Positions 34,873-43,783 of a stretch of DNA of 56,502 bases are shown here, in pieces. The translations under genes were made by a program, and so were the position numbers. The number at the start of each line of letters is the position of its first letter. Position 1 is the first letter of the stretch. The stretch comes from Gemmatimonadota bacterium (GTDB taxonomy: Bacteria > Gemmatimonadota > Gemmatimonadetes > Longimicrobiales > Gaopeijiaceae). The notes under the pieces were generated by a model, which saw nothing but the letters and a program-made list of their open reading frames with translations, had not been told where the DNA came from and did no database searches. The stretch lies in contig JAPPOV010000008.1 in NCBI GenBank assembly GCA_028873595.1, positions 1 through 56,502 on the forward strand. The letters run 5' to 3'.

Positions 34873-35391
34873 ATGCGACGGTCGCTCCTGATCGCCAGTC
34901 TGTTCGTTCTGCTCCCCGCTGCTGCGGAAGCCCAGCCACGGCTCATGATCGGAGGCGGGTTCACGGCTCCGCAGGGTGAGGTCGGAGAAGTCGCTGACCC
35001 CGGGTGGCATCTGGGTGTGGGACTCAATCTGGGGATCCCCACTCTGCCGGTCGCTCTCCGGGCTGACGGCCGCGTTCACAAGATGGCGGCCAACGATTCG
35101 GCGTTGCGCGACAACGAGTACCTGACAGGAGCGATCTCGCTTGTCTTTCAGCTGCCCGGCGTCGGACTTGAGCCGTACGTGCTAGGAGGAATGGGCACGT
35201 ATCGTTACTCGGGCGGTCTGCGGTCCGACCCCGACAAGGACGAGTTCAGCGATACCGGCTACCATGGAGGTTTCGGGATGGCGACAGGTCAGCTGGGCTT
35301 CGGTCTGTTCGCCGAAGTCCGGTACGTCTACATCCCCACGGATGCCGGCTCAAGTAGCATGATCCCGCTGACTCTGGGCTTCCGACTCTAG
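34873..35391 (+). CDS. Small outer-membrane beta-barrel protein
   Basis: A 172-residue protein from ATG 34873 (GAGG six bases upstream). Signal peptide ends AAEAQ. The mature part alternates hydrophobic and polar residues with short turns: PRLMIGGGFTAPQGEV, WHLGVGLNLGIPTLPVALRADGR, YLTGAISLVFQLPG, LEPYVLGGMGTYRYSGG, GFGLFAEVRYVYI and SMIPLTLGFRL. The count of about eight strands fits an OmpW/OmpA-like barrel. It ends with the barrel-like GFRL. Its stop codon overlaps that of a minus-strand remnant. Function unknown. Confidence 0.8.
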   Translation: MRRSLLIASLFVLLPAAAEAQPRLMIGGGFTAPQGEVGEVADPGWHLGVGLNLGIPTLPVALRADGRVHKMAANDSALRDNEYLTGAISLVFQLPGVGLEPYVLGGMGTYRYSGGLRSDPDKDEFSDTGYHGGFGMATGQLGFGLFAEVRYVYIPTDAGSSSMIPLTLGFRL

Positions 35392-35640
35392 CGGACCCTC
35401 ACACGTACCACGTTCACGCCACCGAGTCCGGCTCCGACCCACAACCGGTTCGATGAGTATTCCACGTGGTTGGTCGACTGTAGATCGTCGAATTGGAGCC
35501 CCCCCGAAGCGTGATTGAAGGGTTGTCCTCGAAGTCGTCATCCGCAGCAGCTGCGCAGGCGAAGGAGTCATCGACAGCCACGGCGCTGACATCGGCGTTC
35601 GTGAACTGGGCGCTCGATCTCAGGGGACGACGCCTCGCCC
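35388..35640 (-). pseudogene. Decayed beta-propeller (LVIVD-like) gene end
   Basis: On the minus strand one frame reads ADVSAVAVDDSFACAAA and on to DNPSITLRGG; then a run of seven G (plus-strand C run 35499-35505) intervenes, and another frame continues LQFDDLQSTNHVEYSSN followed by RLWVGAGLGGVNVV and a stop at 35388-35390. Adding one G joins the two into one continuous sequence with a propeller-like end, so a single-base slip in the G run explains the break. No start codon or complete domain is visible upstream. The stop overlaps the barrel gene's stop. Confidence 0.55.
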
Positions 35641-35696
35641 CTGAGGGTGAGTGTGATGTCCTGAGGGATCAGCGCGGGCCCCACCGAGGCCGCTGC

Positions 35697-35894
35697 TCAT
35701 CCGGACGGCGTGGCCACCATCGGAGTGGTCGGCGGATCGATGAAGATCTCTTCATCCACCTATTCGACCCGTCTCTCAAGCGCGATCTCCTCGTTCGTGA
35801 TGGTGATACGATCGTCGGCTCCATAACCGGGAACGAAGACCTGGTCGTAGTAGGCTACCGAAGCGATGAGCGCGACCAGTGAGGTGGCACGCAC
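35697..35894 (-). pseudogene. Decayed anchored-protein gene start with in-frame stops
   Basis: GTG 35894 opens a frame reading RATSLVALIASVAYYDQVFV, an N-terminal anchor, then GADDRITITNEEIALERRVE and TAG at 35762-35760. The same frame goes on with VDEEIFIDPPTTPMVATPSG and TGA at 35699-35697, then LIPQDITLTLRG. Both halves look like real protein, so two nonsense changes have cut a gene. The remaining 35895-36097 holds nothing I can support. The layout (anchor, then acidic and Pro/Thr-rich linker) resembles TonB-like starts. Confidence 0.45.
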
Positions 35895-36097
35895 AATGTG
35901 CCGACGGAGTCAGGGGTTCACGCACGTACCGTCGGCCATGATGCCCCGAATCCGCATGGTCTGCTCTTCTCGGTTCTGACACGGGAATCAAGACGATCCT
36001 CGGACCGACCGAATGCAGGCACGCGCAGTACGCCTGTGGTACAGAACTCTGTCGCGGGCCCACGAAGGGTCGCGGGCCCGCTGAGCGATCGTGCGAA

Positions 36098-38233
36098 TCA
36101 GTAGGCGGCGAGATCCACGATGGCGTTCACGACGTCGGGTGTCTGCGGAAGGATGACGTTCTCCACCTGAGGCGCGTAGGCAACCCAGGTGTCCATCGAC
36201 GCCACACGCTTTACCGGTCCGTCGAGATACTCGAAGAGTTCATCGGCGATGCGCGCCGAGATCTCCGACCCGATGCCCCACGACATCGAGTCCTCGTGTA
36301 CGATGACGACTTTGTTGGTCTTCTTCACGGAGTCCGCGATCCGTTCCATGTCGAATGGCTGGACCGTGCGTAGATCGAGGACTTCCGCTTCGATTCCATG
36401 CTGTTCGGACGCGATCTTGGCGGCATCCATACTCCGCTTCACCAGTGCCCCGCACGTGACGACCGTCACATCTGTCCCCTCGCGGACGACCTTGGCCTTC
36501 CCGAACGGGATCATGTAGTTCGGGCCGGGATCACGACCTTTGTTGTACACCTGACGGTAAAGGTGCTTGTGCTCGAGGAAGAGTACCGGGTCCTCACAGC
36601 GTATCGCCGTTCGAAGCAGTCCGGCTGCGTCCTCGGCCGTGGATGGCAGGCACACGTGCAGGCCGGGGCAGTGCGCGAAGATCGATTCACCCGTCTGGGA
36701 ATGGTAGATCGCGCCTCCCTTCAGGTAGCCCCCGTAGGTAACACGGATGACGACCGGGGACGAGAACGCACCGTTCGACCGATACCGCATCGTGGCGAGT
36801 TCGTCGCGGATCTGCATCATCGCCGGCCAGATGTAGTCGAAGAACTGGATCTCCGCGACCGGCCGCATACCCCGCACCGCCATTCCGACGGCTCGCCCGA
36901 CGATGTTGGCTTCAGCCAGAGGCGAGTTGTAGACGCGATCCGCCCCGAACGTCGCCTGCAGTCCGTGCGTCACCTTGAATACGCCGCCCTTGCCCTTCAC
37001 CTCACCGAGGATGTCCTCCCGCGAGGCGTCCGCCACATCTTCACCGAGCACGACGATTCGCGGATCGCGCTCCATTTCGGTGCGCATGCACGAGTTCAGC
37101 AAGTCGACGACGGTCAGGAGCTTGTCGGACTGGTATTGTGGATCGTCCTCGGTATCGAAGTCGGACGATGTCGGGTCTACATCCTCGGAGAACAGGTGCT
37201 TCATCGCCGTGGACGGATCCGGCTGCGGTGACGCGAGCGCGGCGTCGGCGGCCGCTGCGACCTCAGCTTCCACCTCGTCTTCCAGCGCATCGAGCTCGAC
37301 TTCGGTAGCCGCGCCGACGGAGAGGATCAGATCGCGAGCTCGTCGAAGAGGGTCGCGGCTCTCCTGCTCTTCGCGCTCCTGCGGCGTGCGGTAGGCACGC
37401 TCGTCATCCGACATCGAATGTGAGTACGGACGCGTGGTATGCGCATGCAGCATCGCCGGCCCTCGGCGCTCGCGCGCATAACGGATGGCCTCGCCGGCCG
37501 CCCGATACGTGTCTACGAGGTCGGTGCCGTCGCATTCGACGATATGCAGGTCCGGGAAGCCCGATACGAGCTGGGAGATACTTCCTCCTGCCGTCTGAAC
37601 CTCGATCGGTACGCTGATCGCGTACCCGTTGTCCTGGACGACGTAGACGACGGGCAGCTTGAGGTTGCACGCCGTGTTCATCGACTCGAAGAACTCGCCT
37701 TCGGACGTGGCGCCGTCACCTGTGCATACGATCACGATTTCGTCATCCGCAAAACGCTCGATGTGCTCGCGCAACCCATCGACTCGCGGGACCTTGGTTG
37801 CTGCTTCGGCCGATCCGACGGCCTGCAGAAACTGCGTTCCCGTCGGAGATGAGGACGTCGGCGTGTTGAAGCGGACATCCCCATAGTGGGCCGGCATCTG
37901 ACGACCCCCGGAAGCCGGGTCCGCTTCAGCGCCAACCGCCTGCAGCAAGTGGTCGAGGGCGGTCTGCCCGAGCCCGAGCATCATCGCCCTGTCACGGTAG
38001 TAGGGGTAGAACCAATCCCGCGTACCCTCGCAGTGCTCAGCCACTGCGACGCCGACGGCTTCGTGGCCCGCACCGGAGATCTGGAAGAAGATCTTGTTTT
38101 GACGCTTCAGGCTGATCTCACGGTCATCTATCCGACGGCTGGTGACCATCGTTCGGTAAAAGCGGAGTAGCTGGTCGTGCGTAAGACCGGCTAGATCCGA
38201 GGAGGCGAGGAGTTCGCGTTCTTGGGTCGCCAT
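36098..38233 (-). CDS. Fused E1 alpha-beta of branched-chain 2-oxoacid dehydrogenase
   Basis: A 711-residue single-chain E1 of the branched-chain (2-oxoisovalerate) type. ATG 38233 is chosen because the next upstream part is not conserved. Residues about 10-350 are E1-alpha: [29 protein letters not shown], the TPP/Mg site [15 protein letters not shown], and the phosphoserine-loop region with [16 protein letters not shown]. Residues about 390-710 are E1-beta: [58 protein letters not shown]. Between them is an acidic linker with two Asp/Glu runs. It decarboxylates branched 2-oxoacids and loads the acyl group on E2; no E2 or E3 is in the window. Confidence 0.92.
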   Translation of the reverse strand: MATQERELLASSDLAGLTHDQLLRFYRTMVTSRRIDDREISLKRQNKIFFQISGAGHEAVGVAVAEHCEGTRDWFYPYYRDRAMMLGLGQTALDHLLQAVGAEADPASGGRQMPAHYGDVRFNTPTSSSPTGTQFLQAVGSAEAATKVPRVDGLREHIERFADDEIVIVCTGDGATSEGEFFESMNTACNLKLPVVYVVQDNGYAISVPIEVQTAGGSISQLVSGFPDLHIVECDGTDLVDTYRAAGEAIRYARERRGPAMLHAHTTRPYSHSMSDDERAYRTPQEREEQESRDPLRRARDLILSVGAATEVELDALEDEVEAEVAAAADAALASPQPDPSTAMKHLFSEDVDPTSSDFDTEDDPQYQSDKLLTVVDLLNSCMRTEMERDPRIVVLGEDVADASREDILGEVKGKGGVFKVTHGLQATFGADRVYNSPLAEANIVGRAVGMAVRGMRPVAEIQFFDYIWPAMMQIRDELATMRYRSNGAFSSPVVIRVTYGGYLKGGAIYHSQTGESIFAHCPGLHVCLPSTAEDAAGLLRTAIRCEDPVLFLEHKHLYRQVYNKGRDPGPNYMIPFGKAKVVREGTDVTVVTCGALVKRSMDAAKIASEQHGIEAEVLDLRTVQPFDMERIADSVKKTNKVVIVHEDSMSWGIGSEISARIADELFEYLDGPVKRVASMDTWVAYAPQVENVILPQTPDVVNAIVDLAAY

Positions 38234-38689
38234 CGACACCTGCGGTGGAGGGTTATCCAGACAGATACGAAAGATACCGAAACCGGCGTCTCGACGAAGC
38301 CGGGCCACTCGGTCACCCGAACCAGTCACCTCCAAACGGGCCCGCGCCCCTGCCGACGGGCAGAAGGTCCGGGTGTGTGACGCGGATCATGGCCGGATTC
38401 CGGACCGAACCACTGCATGGCCTCGACCACCTGATCCACCGTGGCCCGGGTCGACCCCGGCGGAGGCTCGAATGGTCGGGGCTTCCCACCATGCGATTAC
38501 GTCCTGGTCTCCGAGAAGATGCGGCCCGGCATGGCCCGCAGGGAAGAAGAGAGCCCTTTGACCAGAACGAAAGCGTGGGTTTTGCGCACGTCTGACCGTT
38601 ATCTTCCCGGTGCTACGCGCGGGGTGGCCGGAACGCCCCGTGAGACGATCGATTCCAAGGAGTTGACGCTGTACTCGAGAATCGCCGCG
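38234..38689 (+). other. 456-bp region without a supported gene, minus-strand coding-like fragments
   Basis: The E1 gene is transcribed away to the left. Downstream of 38326 the minus strand shows protein-like pieces in three frames: ALFFPAGHAGPHLLG and WWEAP, then TRATVDQVVEAMQWFGPES ending at TGA 38328-38326, and [11 protein letters not shown]. None has a full open frame; one in-frame TAA lies at 38499-38497. This may be the residue of a gene, or high-GC chance. The plus-strand frames here have poor coding bias. AAGGAG occurs at 38657-38662, just before the next small gene. Confidence 0.3.
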
Positions 38690-38923
38690 ATGGCGATCCG
38701 CCGACCGAGGATGATCCCCTACCTCATCCGCGCGTCCTGGGCCTTTCGAGCCCGGGACTGGTATCGTCGTCCTCCCTTCCTGCCTCTGCCGCCGGCCTCC
38801 TACATGCGCTGGCGCCTGGACACGGCGTATGGGGATCCCGCGGCAACCCCTCCAATCGATGAGATGGAGCGCTACGTGGTCTGGACGGCGCGGATGCGAA
38901 GGCGGATGAAGGGGGGCTCTTGA
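38690..38923 (+). CDS. Small Arg-rich hypothetical protein
   Basis: A 77-residue protein starting at ATG 38690; the frame stays open upstream and an earlier non-ATG start after AAGGAG (38657-38662) is possible. Sequence: a basic helix (AIRRPRMIPYLIRASWAFR), a proline-rich turn (RRPPFLPLPPASY), MRWRLDTAYGD, and a second basic helix (YVVWTARMRRRMKGG). The pattern looks conserved rather than random and reads like small cytosolic proteins of unknown role. Its TGA overlaps the TTG of the GspG-like gene, so the two are coupled. Confidence 0.6.
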   Translation: MAIRRPRMIPYLIRASWAFRARDWYRRPPFLPLPPASYMRWRLDTAYGDPAATPPIDEMERYVVWTARMRRRMKGGS

Positions 38924-39291
38924 GTCGGCTTCTCCTCCTGTTCATTCTCGGCCTCCTGACCTGGTACTACTTCCCCGAGACGAGGGCGATACTGCTCGAT
39001 GTAACGGAGCCGATCGTAGTCCCGATCGTGCGATGGAGCACTGAAGAGGAGATGAGCCAGGTCGCCAGGAATGTGGTCGAGCATGAGCGGCTGACGGGCC
39101 AGATGCCGTCCGGTGCTCTGTGGCTCGGCTGGTTGGAGTACCGCTATCCCGCCCGTGATATGACACTCGATCCGTGGGGTACCGTATATCAGCTGGAGGT
39201 TTCTCGGGACTCCGTCTGGATCTTGTCGTTCGGTCCCGATCGAACGCGGAGGACCGATGACGATTTTCGTGTTGCAGCTCCGCGAGGATAG
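38920..39291 (+). CDS. Single-pass membrane protein with GspG-like C-terminus
   Basis: A 123-residue protein from TTG 38920, which overlaps the preceding stop as TTGA and has GGGGGG just upstream. An N-terminal membrane helix (SRLLLLFILGLLTWYYF) has no pilin-type prepilin cleavage site. After a helix (SQVARNVVEHERLTGQMP) the end carries the pseudopilin GspG signature: DPWGTVYQLEV, SFGPDR and RTDDDF, where the last aspartates bind calcium in major pseudopilins. It may be a degenerate or adapted pseudopilin, or an unrelated anchored domain. No secretion genes are near. Confidence 0.65.
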   Translation: MSRLLLLFILGLLTWYYFPETRAILLDVTEPIVVPIVRWSTEEEMSQVARNVVEHERLTGQMPSGALWLGWLEYRYPARDMTLDPWGTVYQLEVSRDSVWILSFGPDRTRRTDDDFRVAAPRG

Positions 39292-39466
39292 CCGGACATG
39301 CTGCTTGCCTCGGGGATGATCCAGTGTCCGCCGCCCAAGGCGCTGCTCTTCAGGACGGCGGGCTTGACGGTTCCATACGCCGGCGTCGTTTGCCTCAGCG
39401 ACGCGAGGCCGACCTTCTTCGGTGCGGCCCCCTGACCGGGATGATTGCGGCGTGGAGTCAACGTCC

Positions 39467-40747
39467 ATGATCTCCGTCGGGTTGACGGGCAACGTCGCCT
39501 CGGGAAAATCGGAGGTTTCCCGCATCTGGTCAGAGGCGGGTGTGCCGGTCATCAGCGCAGACGCACTCGCTCGCATGGCTGTCGAACCCGGCTCGAATGG
39601 ACTCGATGCCGTCGTAGATGCGTTCGGTCCGGCCGTGCTCGCCCAGGACGGAAGTCTTGATCGGGCCCGCATGCGGGCCCGGGTGTTTGAGAGCGACGAT
39701 GCTCGGGCGAAGCTCGAATCCATCATCCACCCGATCGTCTCGCGCCTGCGGGACGAGTGGCTCCGCGAACGCATGGACGAGGGGGCGGAGTTGGTCGTCT
39801 CGGAGATCCCTTTGCTCTACGAAACCGGGCGTGAGGCCGACTTCGATATCGTCGTGTTCGTGGATGCGCCCGACCCGGTAAGGCTAGAGCGCATGGCTAA
39901 GCATCGTGGACTCTCGGAGCACGAGGGCCGGCGCATCATGGCCGCGCAAATGTCAGCGGACGAGAAGCGTCGACGGGCCGATGTCATCATCCGAAACGAC
40001 GGGACACTGGACGAGCTTCGTACCGAGGCGATGGCTGCCCTGGATGGCTTGCGGGCACGAGAACCCGTGGCCACGATGCGCATCGACATGCATCTGCATA
40101 CGGTCGGCTCATGGGATTGCCTCTCCGACCCGGAGCGCGTGCTCGAGACCGCGCTCGCTCGTGGATTCCATCGGATCGCCATCACGGATCACAATCGGGT
40201 GCACGTTGGACTTCGCATGGCCGAGCGATATCCGGATCAGGTGATTCCGGGGGAGGAGGTGAAGACGGCCGAGGGAATCGACGTGATCGGCCTGTATTTG
40301 AGCGAGGAGATTCCCAAGGGCACCCCGGCGGAAGAGACGATAGAGCGGATCCGCGAGCAGGGTGGTGTCCCGTATCTCCCTCATCCGTACGCGGGAGGTA
40401 AGGGCGGGGGCGGCAGGTATGCTGAGCAGCTCGGACAATTGTGTGATGTGATCGAGGTGTTCAACGCCCGCCTGCATGATCCGGCGATGAACCAGCGAGC
40501 CGAGAATCTCGCTCGGAGATACGGGAAGCTCGTCGGGGCTGGTTCCGACGCCCATACGATCGGCGAGCTCGGTAACGCTTGGGTGGAGCTGCCGGCTCAT
40601 GCCAACGATCCTCACGCACTTCGAGCTGCGCTTCGGACGGCGGTGACTGCAGGCCGGGAGGCGTCCCACCTGGTGCACCTGGGCTCGACCTGGGCCAAAG
40701 TCCGCAAGAAGTTGCCCGGCGCGCCTGGTGGCGGCTGGGTCGGCTGA
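39467..40747 (+). CDS. coaE: Dephospho-CoA kinase fused to a PHP-domain phosphoesterase
   Basis: A 426-residue fusion. ATG 39467 (GGAG nine bases upstream) starts the CoaE part, residues 1-205: P-loop GLTGNVASGKSEV, ISADALARMAV, the lid region RMRARVFESDDARAKLE, and IIHPIVSRLRDEWLRE. CoaE phosphorylates dephospho-CoA, the last step of CoA synthesis. Residues about 206-426 form a PHP domain: RIDMHLHTVGSWDCLSD, AITDHNRVHVG, PGEEVKTAEG, LPHPYAGG and GAGSDAHTIGELG, i.e. the metal ligands of PHP-type phosphoesterases. The junction is in frame with no break. Either half could be active; a nucleotide or trinucleotide phosphatase role for the PHP part is likely but the link to CoA is unknown. Confidence 0.88.
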   Translation: MISVGLTGNVASGKSEVSRIWSEAGVPVISADALARMAVEPGSNGLDAVVDAFGPAVLAQDGSLDRARMRARVFESDDARAKLESIIHPIVSRLRDEWLRERMDEGAELVVSEIPLLYETGREADFDIVVFVDAPDPVRLERMAKHRGLSEHEGRRIMAAQMSADEKRRRADVIIRNDGTLDELRTEAMAALDGLRAREPVATMRIDMHLHTVGSWDCLSDPERVLETALARGFHRIAITDHNRVHVGLRMAERYPDQVIPGEEVKTAEGIDVIGLYLSEEIPKGTPAEETIERIREQGGVPYLPHPYAGGKGGGGRYAEQLGQLCDVIEVFNARLHDPAMNQRAENLARRYGKLVGAGSDAHTIGELGNAWVELPAHANDPHALRAALRTAVTAGREASHLVHLGSTWAKVRKKLPGAPGGGWVG

Positions 40748-40809
40748 CGCGGTACATTTAGCCGCCGCTCGTGGGCGGTTGAGATTCACTTCTGGGTCAG
40801 GATCATTCC

Positions 40810-41835
40810 TTGAGCTACCGGACGCCATCGCACCGAGCGGCGGCTGTCAATCAGGTGCGAAATGCCCTTCTCGCGTCGCGGAAGGCGGTCCTCACGACCC
40901 ACCTGAACGCGGACGGAGATGGGGCGGGTTCCGAGGCTGCTCTCGCTGCGTGGCTGAGGGCCAATGGAACGGAGGCGTGGATCGTCAACCCGACGACGTT
41001 CCCCGACACGTTCCGCTTCCTGATCGAAGAGCAGGATTGGGTGGTGTCCGCCGGGTCTGCTCGGGCTCGTGATATCTGTGATTCTGCGGACCTCGCGATT
41101 GTCCTGGACACCGGCGAGTTCCCTCGCATCGGGCGCATTCAGGACATGATCCGACACCTCCCGACGGTGGTGATTGACCATCACCCGATCGGAGATCATG
41201 CCATCGGGGGCACTTCGCTCCGTGACGTCACAGCCTGCGCGACCGGTGAGCTGATCCACGACATCATCCACGAAGCCAACGGTCCCTGGACGAGTCACAT
41301 TGATGAAGGGATCTACATCGCGATCCTGACCGATACCGGGGGCTTCCGTTTCGACAACGCCAGCGCCGGATGCCATCGCGTGGTTTCGGAGGTCATCGAC
41401 CGAGGTGTCGACCCGGAGGCGATGTACGAGCGTGTTTTCGGCTCGGCCCGGATCCGCCGCTACCACCTCCTGAGGTATGCTCTGGAAAGTCTGGAGTTCG
41501 ATCCAGTGCATGGTATCTCGTGGATGATCATTCCACGGGATCGATACGAGGAGGTCGAGGCGAGTTCGGATGATCTCGAGGGATTCGTGGACATTCCGCG
41601 GTCCATCACCGGGACGGAGGTGGGCCTTCTGTTCCGGATGACGGCCTCGGGTGACGTCAAGATTTCGTTCCGATCAAACGGAACGGTCGACGTCAACGCG
41701 CTGGCTCGGGTGTTCAAGGGCGGCGGGCACGTTAAGGCGTCGGGCGCAGTCACACCGGGGCCGATGGAAGAGGCAGTGGCGCGTGTGCTCGATGCGGCCC
41801 GAGAAGCTGTAGGTCGGACGAGGGCGACCTCATGA
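40810..41835 (+). CDS. nrnA: DHH-family phosphoesterase (NrnA/oligoribonuclease-like)
   Basis: A 341-residue DHH/DHHA1 enzyme. Family members degrade short oligoribonucleotides and 3'-phosphoadenosine 5'-phosphate. Motifs: TTHLNADGDGAGSE (metal site I), AIVLDTGEFPRIGR, VIDHHPIGDH (the DHH motif), DTGGFRFDNAS, and the DHHA1 end ISFRSNGTVDVNALARVFKGGGHVKASGA. The start is TTG 40810 preceded by CAGGA; no better ATG lies near. Its TGA overlaps the next ATG. First gene of a six-gene overlapping unit. Confidence 0.88.
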   Translation: MSYRTPSHRAAAVNQVRNALLASRKAVLTTHLNADGDGAGSEAALAAWLRANGTEAWIVNPTTFPDTFRFLIEEQDWVVSAGSARARDICDSADLAIVLDTGEFPRIGRIQDMIRHLPTVVIDHHPIGDHAIGGTSLRDVTACATGELIHDIIHEANGPWTSHIDEGIYIAILTDTGGFRFDNASAGCHRVVSEVIDRGVDPEAMYERVFGSARIRRYHLLRYALESLEFDPVHGISWMIIPRDRYEEVEASSDDLEGFVDIPRSITGTEVGLLFRMTASGDVKISFRSNGTVDVNALARVFKGGGHVKASGAVTPGPMEEAVARVLDAAREAVGRTRATS

Positions 41836-42269
41836 CGACCCCGCTGACGCGCAAGCAGGATGACCCCGGTGTTCCCGAGGCGCTCCCACGCACGCTGATC
41901 CGGGTTCGCGACCGACTCGGCGTAGAAACGATCGACCGGCTGTGGATCTTCCCACCCGTGCGTCGTGGCCGTCGTGAACAGGGTCTGGTTGCCGTCAGTA
42001 CGTTCCAGCAGGGGGAGGAGCGCCGCAGCATGATTACGGTTGCGTACAACGCTGAGCACACCGGGAAAGGCATCACGGTCGAGCCGACCTTTACGATGGA
42101 GGGGGCCGCTCCAGCGGAGACATTTCCCTCCGTGATGGAGGGTGTCGTGCGCCGTTCCGGCGAAGGTTCCGGGGAGCCGCGCGAGGTGTCGGTCGACGGG
42201 GTCGCGGCCAAGTTCGAGGAACTCATGGAAGAGTATGACGACGTCTTCATCGAGGCGGCGGGCTCATGA
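41832..42269 (+). CDS. Hypothetical protein of the nrnA-fur operon
   Basis: A 145-residue cytosolic protein without signal or membrane segment. ATG 41832 overlaps the previous stop (ATGA). It reads LPRTLIRVRDRLGVETIDRLWIFPPVRRGRREQGLVAVST, an arginine-rich start that looks like a domain typical of phylum-specific conserved proteins, followed by alternating strands and a helical, acidic C-terminus (AAKFEELMEEYDDVFIEA). I do not recognise a family. Its TGA overlaps the Fur start, so it is made with the regulator and may act with it. Confidence 0.75.
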   Translation: MTTPLTRKQDDPGVPEALPRTLIRVRDRLGVETIDRLWIFPPVRRGRREQGLVAVSTFQQGEERRSMITVAYNAEHTGKGITVEPTFTMEGAAPAETFPSVMEGVVRRSGEGSGEPREVSVDGVAAKFEELMEEYDDVFIEAAGS

Positions 42270-42790
42270 GCGGCGAAACGATCAGCACGGTGCGGACCGA
42301 CGAAGGGGCCCCTCCATTCCTTCGGCTGTTCGGACGCTACCTGCGTGACCAGGGGCTTCCGGTCACGTCACAGCGTGAGGCGGTCGCCAAGGTCGTTTTT
42401 GCTTCTGACGACCACCTTTCCGTCGATGATATCGAAGGCGCGCTTCGTGAGACCGGAGAGCGGATTGGAAAGGCGACGATCTATCGCACGCTGGATCTGC
42501 TCGTGCGGAGTCGGCTGGTTGAAGAGCACGACTTCGGGGAGGGCTTCAAGCGTTACGAGCATCGCTTTTCCAACCGTCCCGTGCATGAGCACATGATCTG
42601 TGTCGAGTGCGCCACGGTCACCGAGTTCGAGAGCGATGAACTGTTCAAGGTCGAGAATCGGGTGCGAGCCGAGTACGGCTTTATTCCGGTACGCCGCCGC
42701 CTCGAGATCTATGGGCTGTGCAGAGCATGCCAGGACGCGGGCGTAGAGCTCACGACGGAAGGACTGATCTGCCCGATCGAGATCATCTGA
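42266..42790 (+). CDS. fur: Fur-family transcriptional regulator
   Basis: A 174-residue Fur-family repressor. The winged-helix part reads LRDQGLPVTSQREAVAKVVF, LSVDDIEGALRETGERIGKATIYRTLDLLV. The metal-binding half has HDFGEGFKRYEH, HEHMICVECATVTEF (Cys-x-x-Cys) and LCRACQDAG (Cys-x-x-Cys), which is the structural zinc site. The regulatory-site histidines and the glutamate in EFESDE fit Fur more than Zur or PerR, but specificity cannot be set by eye. Its start overlaps the upstream stop, and its TGA shares one base with the agmatinase start. No Fur box is recognisable by eye in this window. Confidence 0.88.
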   Translation: MSGETISTVRTDEGAPPFLRLFGRYLRDQGLPVTSQREAVAKVVFASDDHLSVDDIEGALRETGERIGKATIYRTLDLLVRSRLVEEHDFGEGFKRYEHRFSNRPVHEHMICVECATVTEFESDELFKVENRVRAEYGFIPVRRRLEIYGLCRACQDAGVELTTEGLICPIEII

Positions 42791-43779
42791 TGCCGAACCG
42801 GAGAGATCCGGAGGCATCGGGTCGAGGTCTCACGGACGCAGCTCCCCGCGGTGTCCCCTCCGCGCTTGGCGATCTCCCTTGGGAGTTGCCACACAGTTTC
42901 CTCGGGCTCGACCAGCCGATCGATTCGTTCGATCGGGCTGATGCGTTGATGTTGCCTGTACCGTATGAATCCACGACGTCGTTCGGCGGTGGAACGCGGT
43001 GGGGGCCGCGTGCCATCATCGAAGCGTCCCGGTACGTGGAACTGCACGACCAGGAGTTCGGTTGTGAGCCCGGCGACCGTATGCACGTGCACACGCTGCC
43101 GGCGCTGGAGCTGACCCGGGCTGGACCCACATCTGCGATGACGGAGCTCAAGGAGGCATACGCCCGTATCGTCGAGGCGGCTGGCGAACGCTTTCTCGTC
43201 ATGCTCGGCGGTGAGCACTCCGTCTCGTCACCTGCAATTCTGGCACAGGCTGAGCGACTGTCGCTTGAATCGGGCTCTCGGCTCTCGGTGCTTCAGATGG
43301 ACGCCCACGCCGACCTGAGGGCCGAATTCGAGGGGACGCCGCACTCCCACGCATCAGCGATGGCTCGGGTGCTCGATCAGGCAGATGTCATTGCCGTCGG
43401 GGTGCGCGGGGTAAGCCAGGAGGAGGTCGACGTATCGGACTCGACCGACGGCTCCACGCTGATCTGGGCCGACGACATGTGGAAACATGATGCGTGGATG
43501 GATCGCGCGCTCGACGCACTGGGTCCCGACGTTTACCTCACGTTCGACGTCGACTACTTCGATCCGTCCCTTGTGCCGTCGACCGGAACGCCCGAGCCGG
43601 GCGGGGGCGATTGGTATCGCACCCTTCGCTTCCTGAAACGGGTGTTCCGGGAACGAAACGTCGTAGCCGCAGACATCGTCGAGCTGGCGCCGACCCCCGG
43701 CTTGCCTGCGCCCGACTTTACCGTGGCCAAGCTGGCCTACAAGCTGATTTCCTATCGCTTTCAGGATCGGCTGGGATGA
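42790..43779 (+). CDS. speB: Agmatinase/ureohydrolase family enzyme
   Basis: A 329-residue ureohydrolase that hydrolyses agmatine to putrescine and urea or a related guanidino compound. ATG 42790 shares one base with the Fur stop (TGATG), so translation is coupled. The binuclear manganese site is complete: MLGGEHSVSSP, LQMDAHADLR and TFDVDYFDPSLVPSTGTPEPGG. The end (VVAADIVELAPTPGL) is typical of SpeB. Longer N-terminus than E. coli SpeB by about 20 residues, disordered in appearance. Cytosolic. Product putrescine may stabilise membranes or feed polyamine synthesis; context with Fur suggests metal-dependent control, which is inference. Confidence 0.88.
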   Translation: MPNRRDPEASGRGLTDAAPRGVPSALGDLPWELPHSFLGLDQPIDSFDRADALMLPVPYESTTSFGGGTRWGPRAIIEASRYVELHDQEFGCEPGDRMHVHTLPALELTRAGPTSAMTELKEAYARIVEAAGERFLVMLGGEHSVSSPAILAQAERLSLESGSRLSVLQMDAHADLRAEFEGTPHSHASAMARVLDQADVIAVGVRGVSQEEVDVSDSTDGSTLIWADDMWKHDAWMDRALDALGPDVYLTFDVDYFDPSLVPSTGTPEPGGGDWYRTLRFLKRVFRERNVVAADIVELAPTPGLPAPDFTVAKLAYKLISYRFQDRLG

Positions 43780-43783
43780 GGGC

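Noticed and set aside
39298..39435. 45-codon plus-strand frame after the GspG-like gene
   Set aside because: Good codon bias, but the minus strand has an equally good frame across it, so strand cannot be decided and no family is visible.
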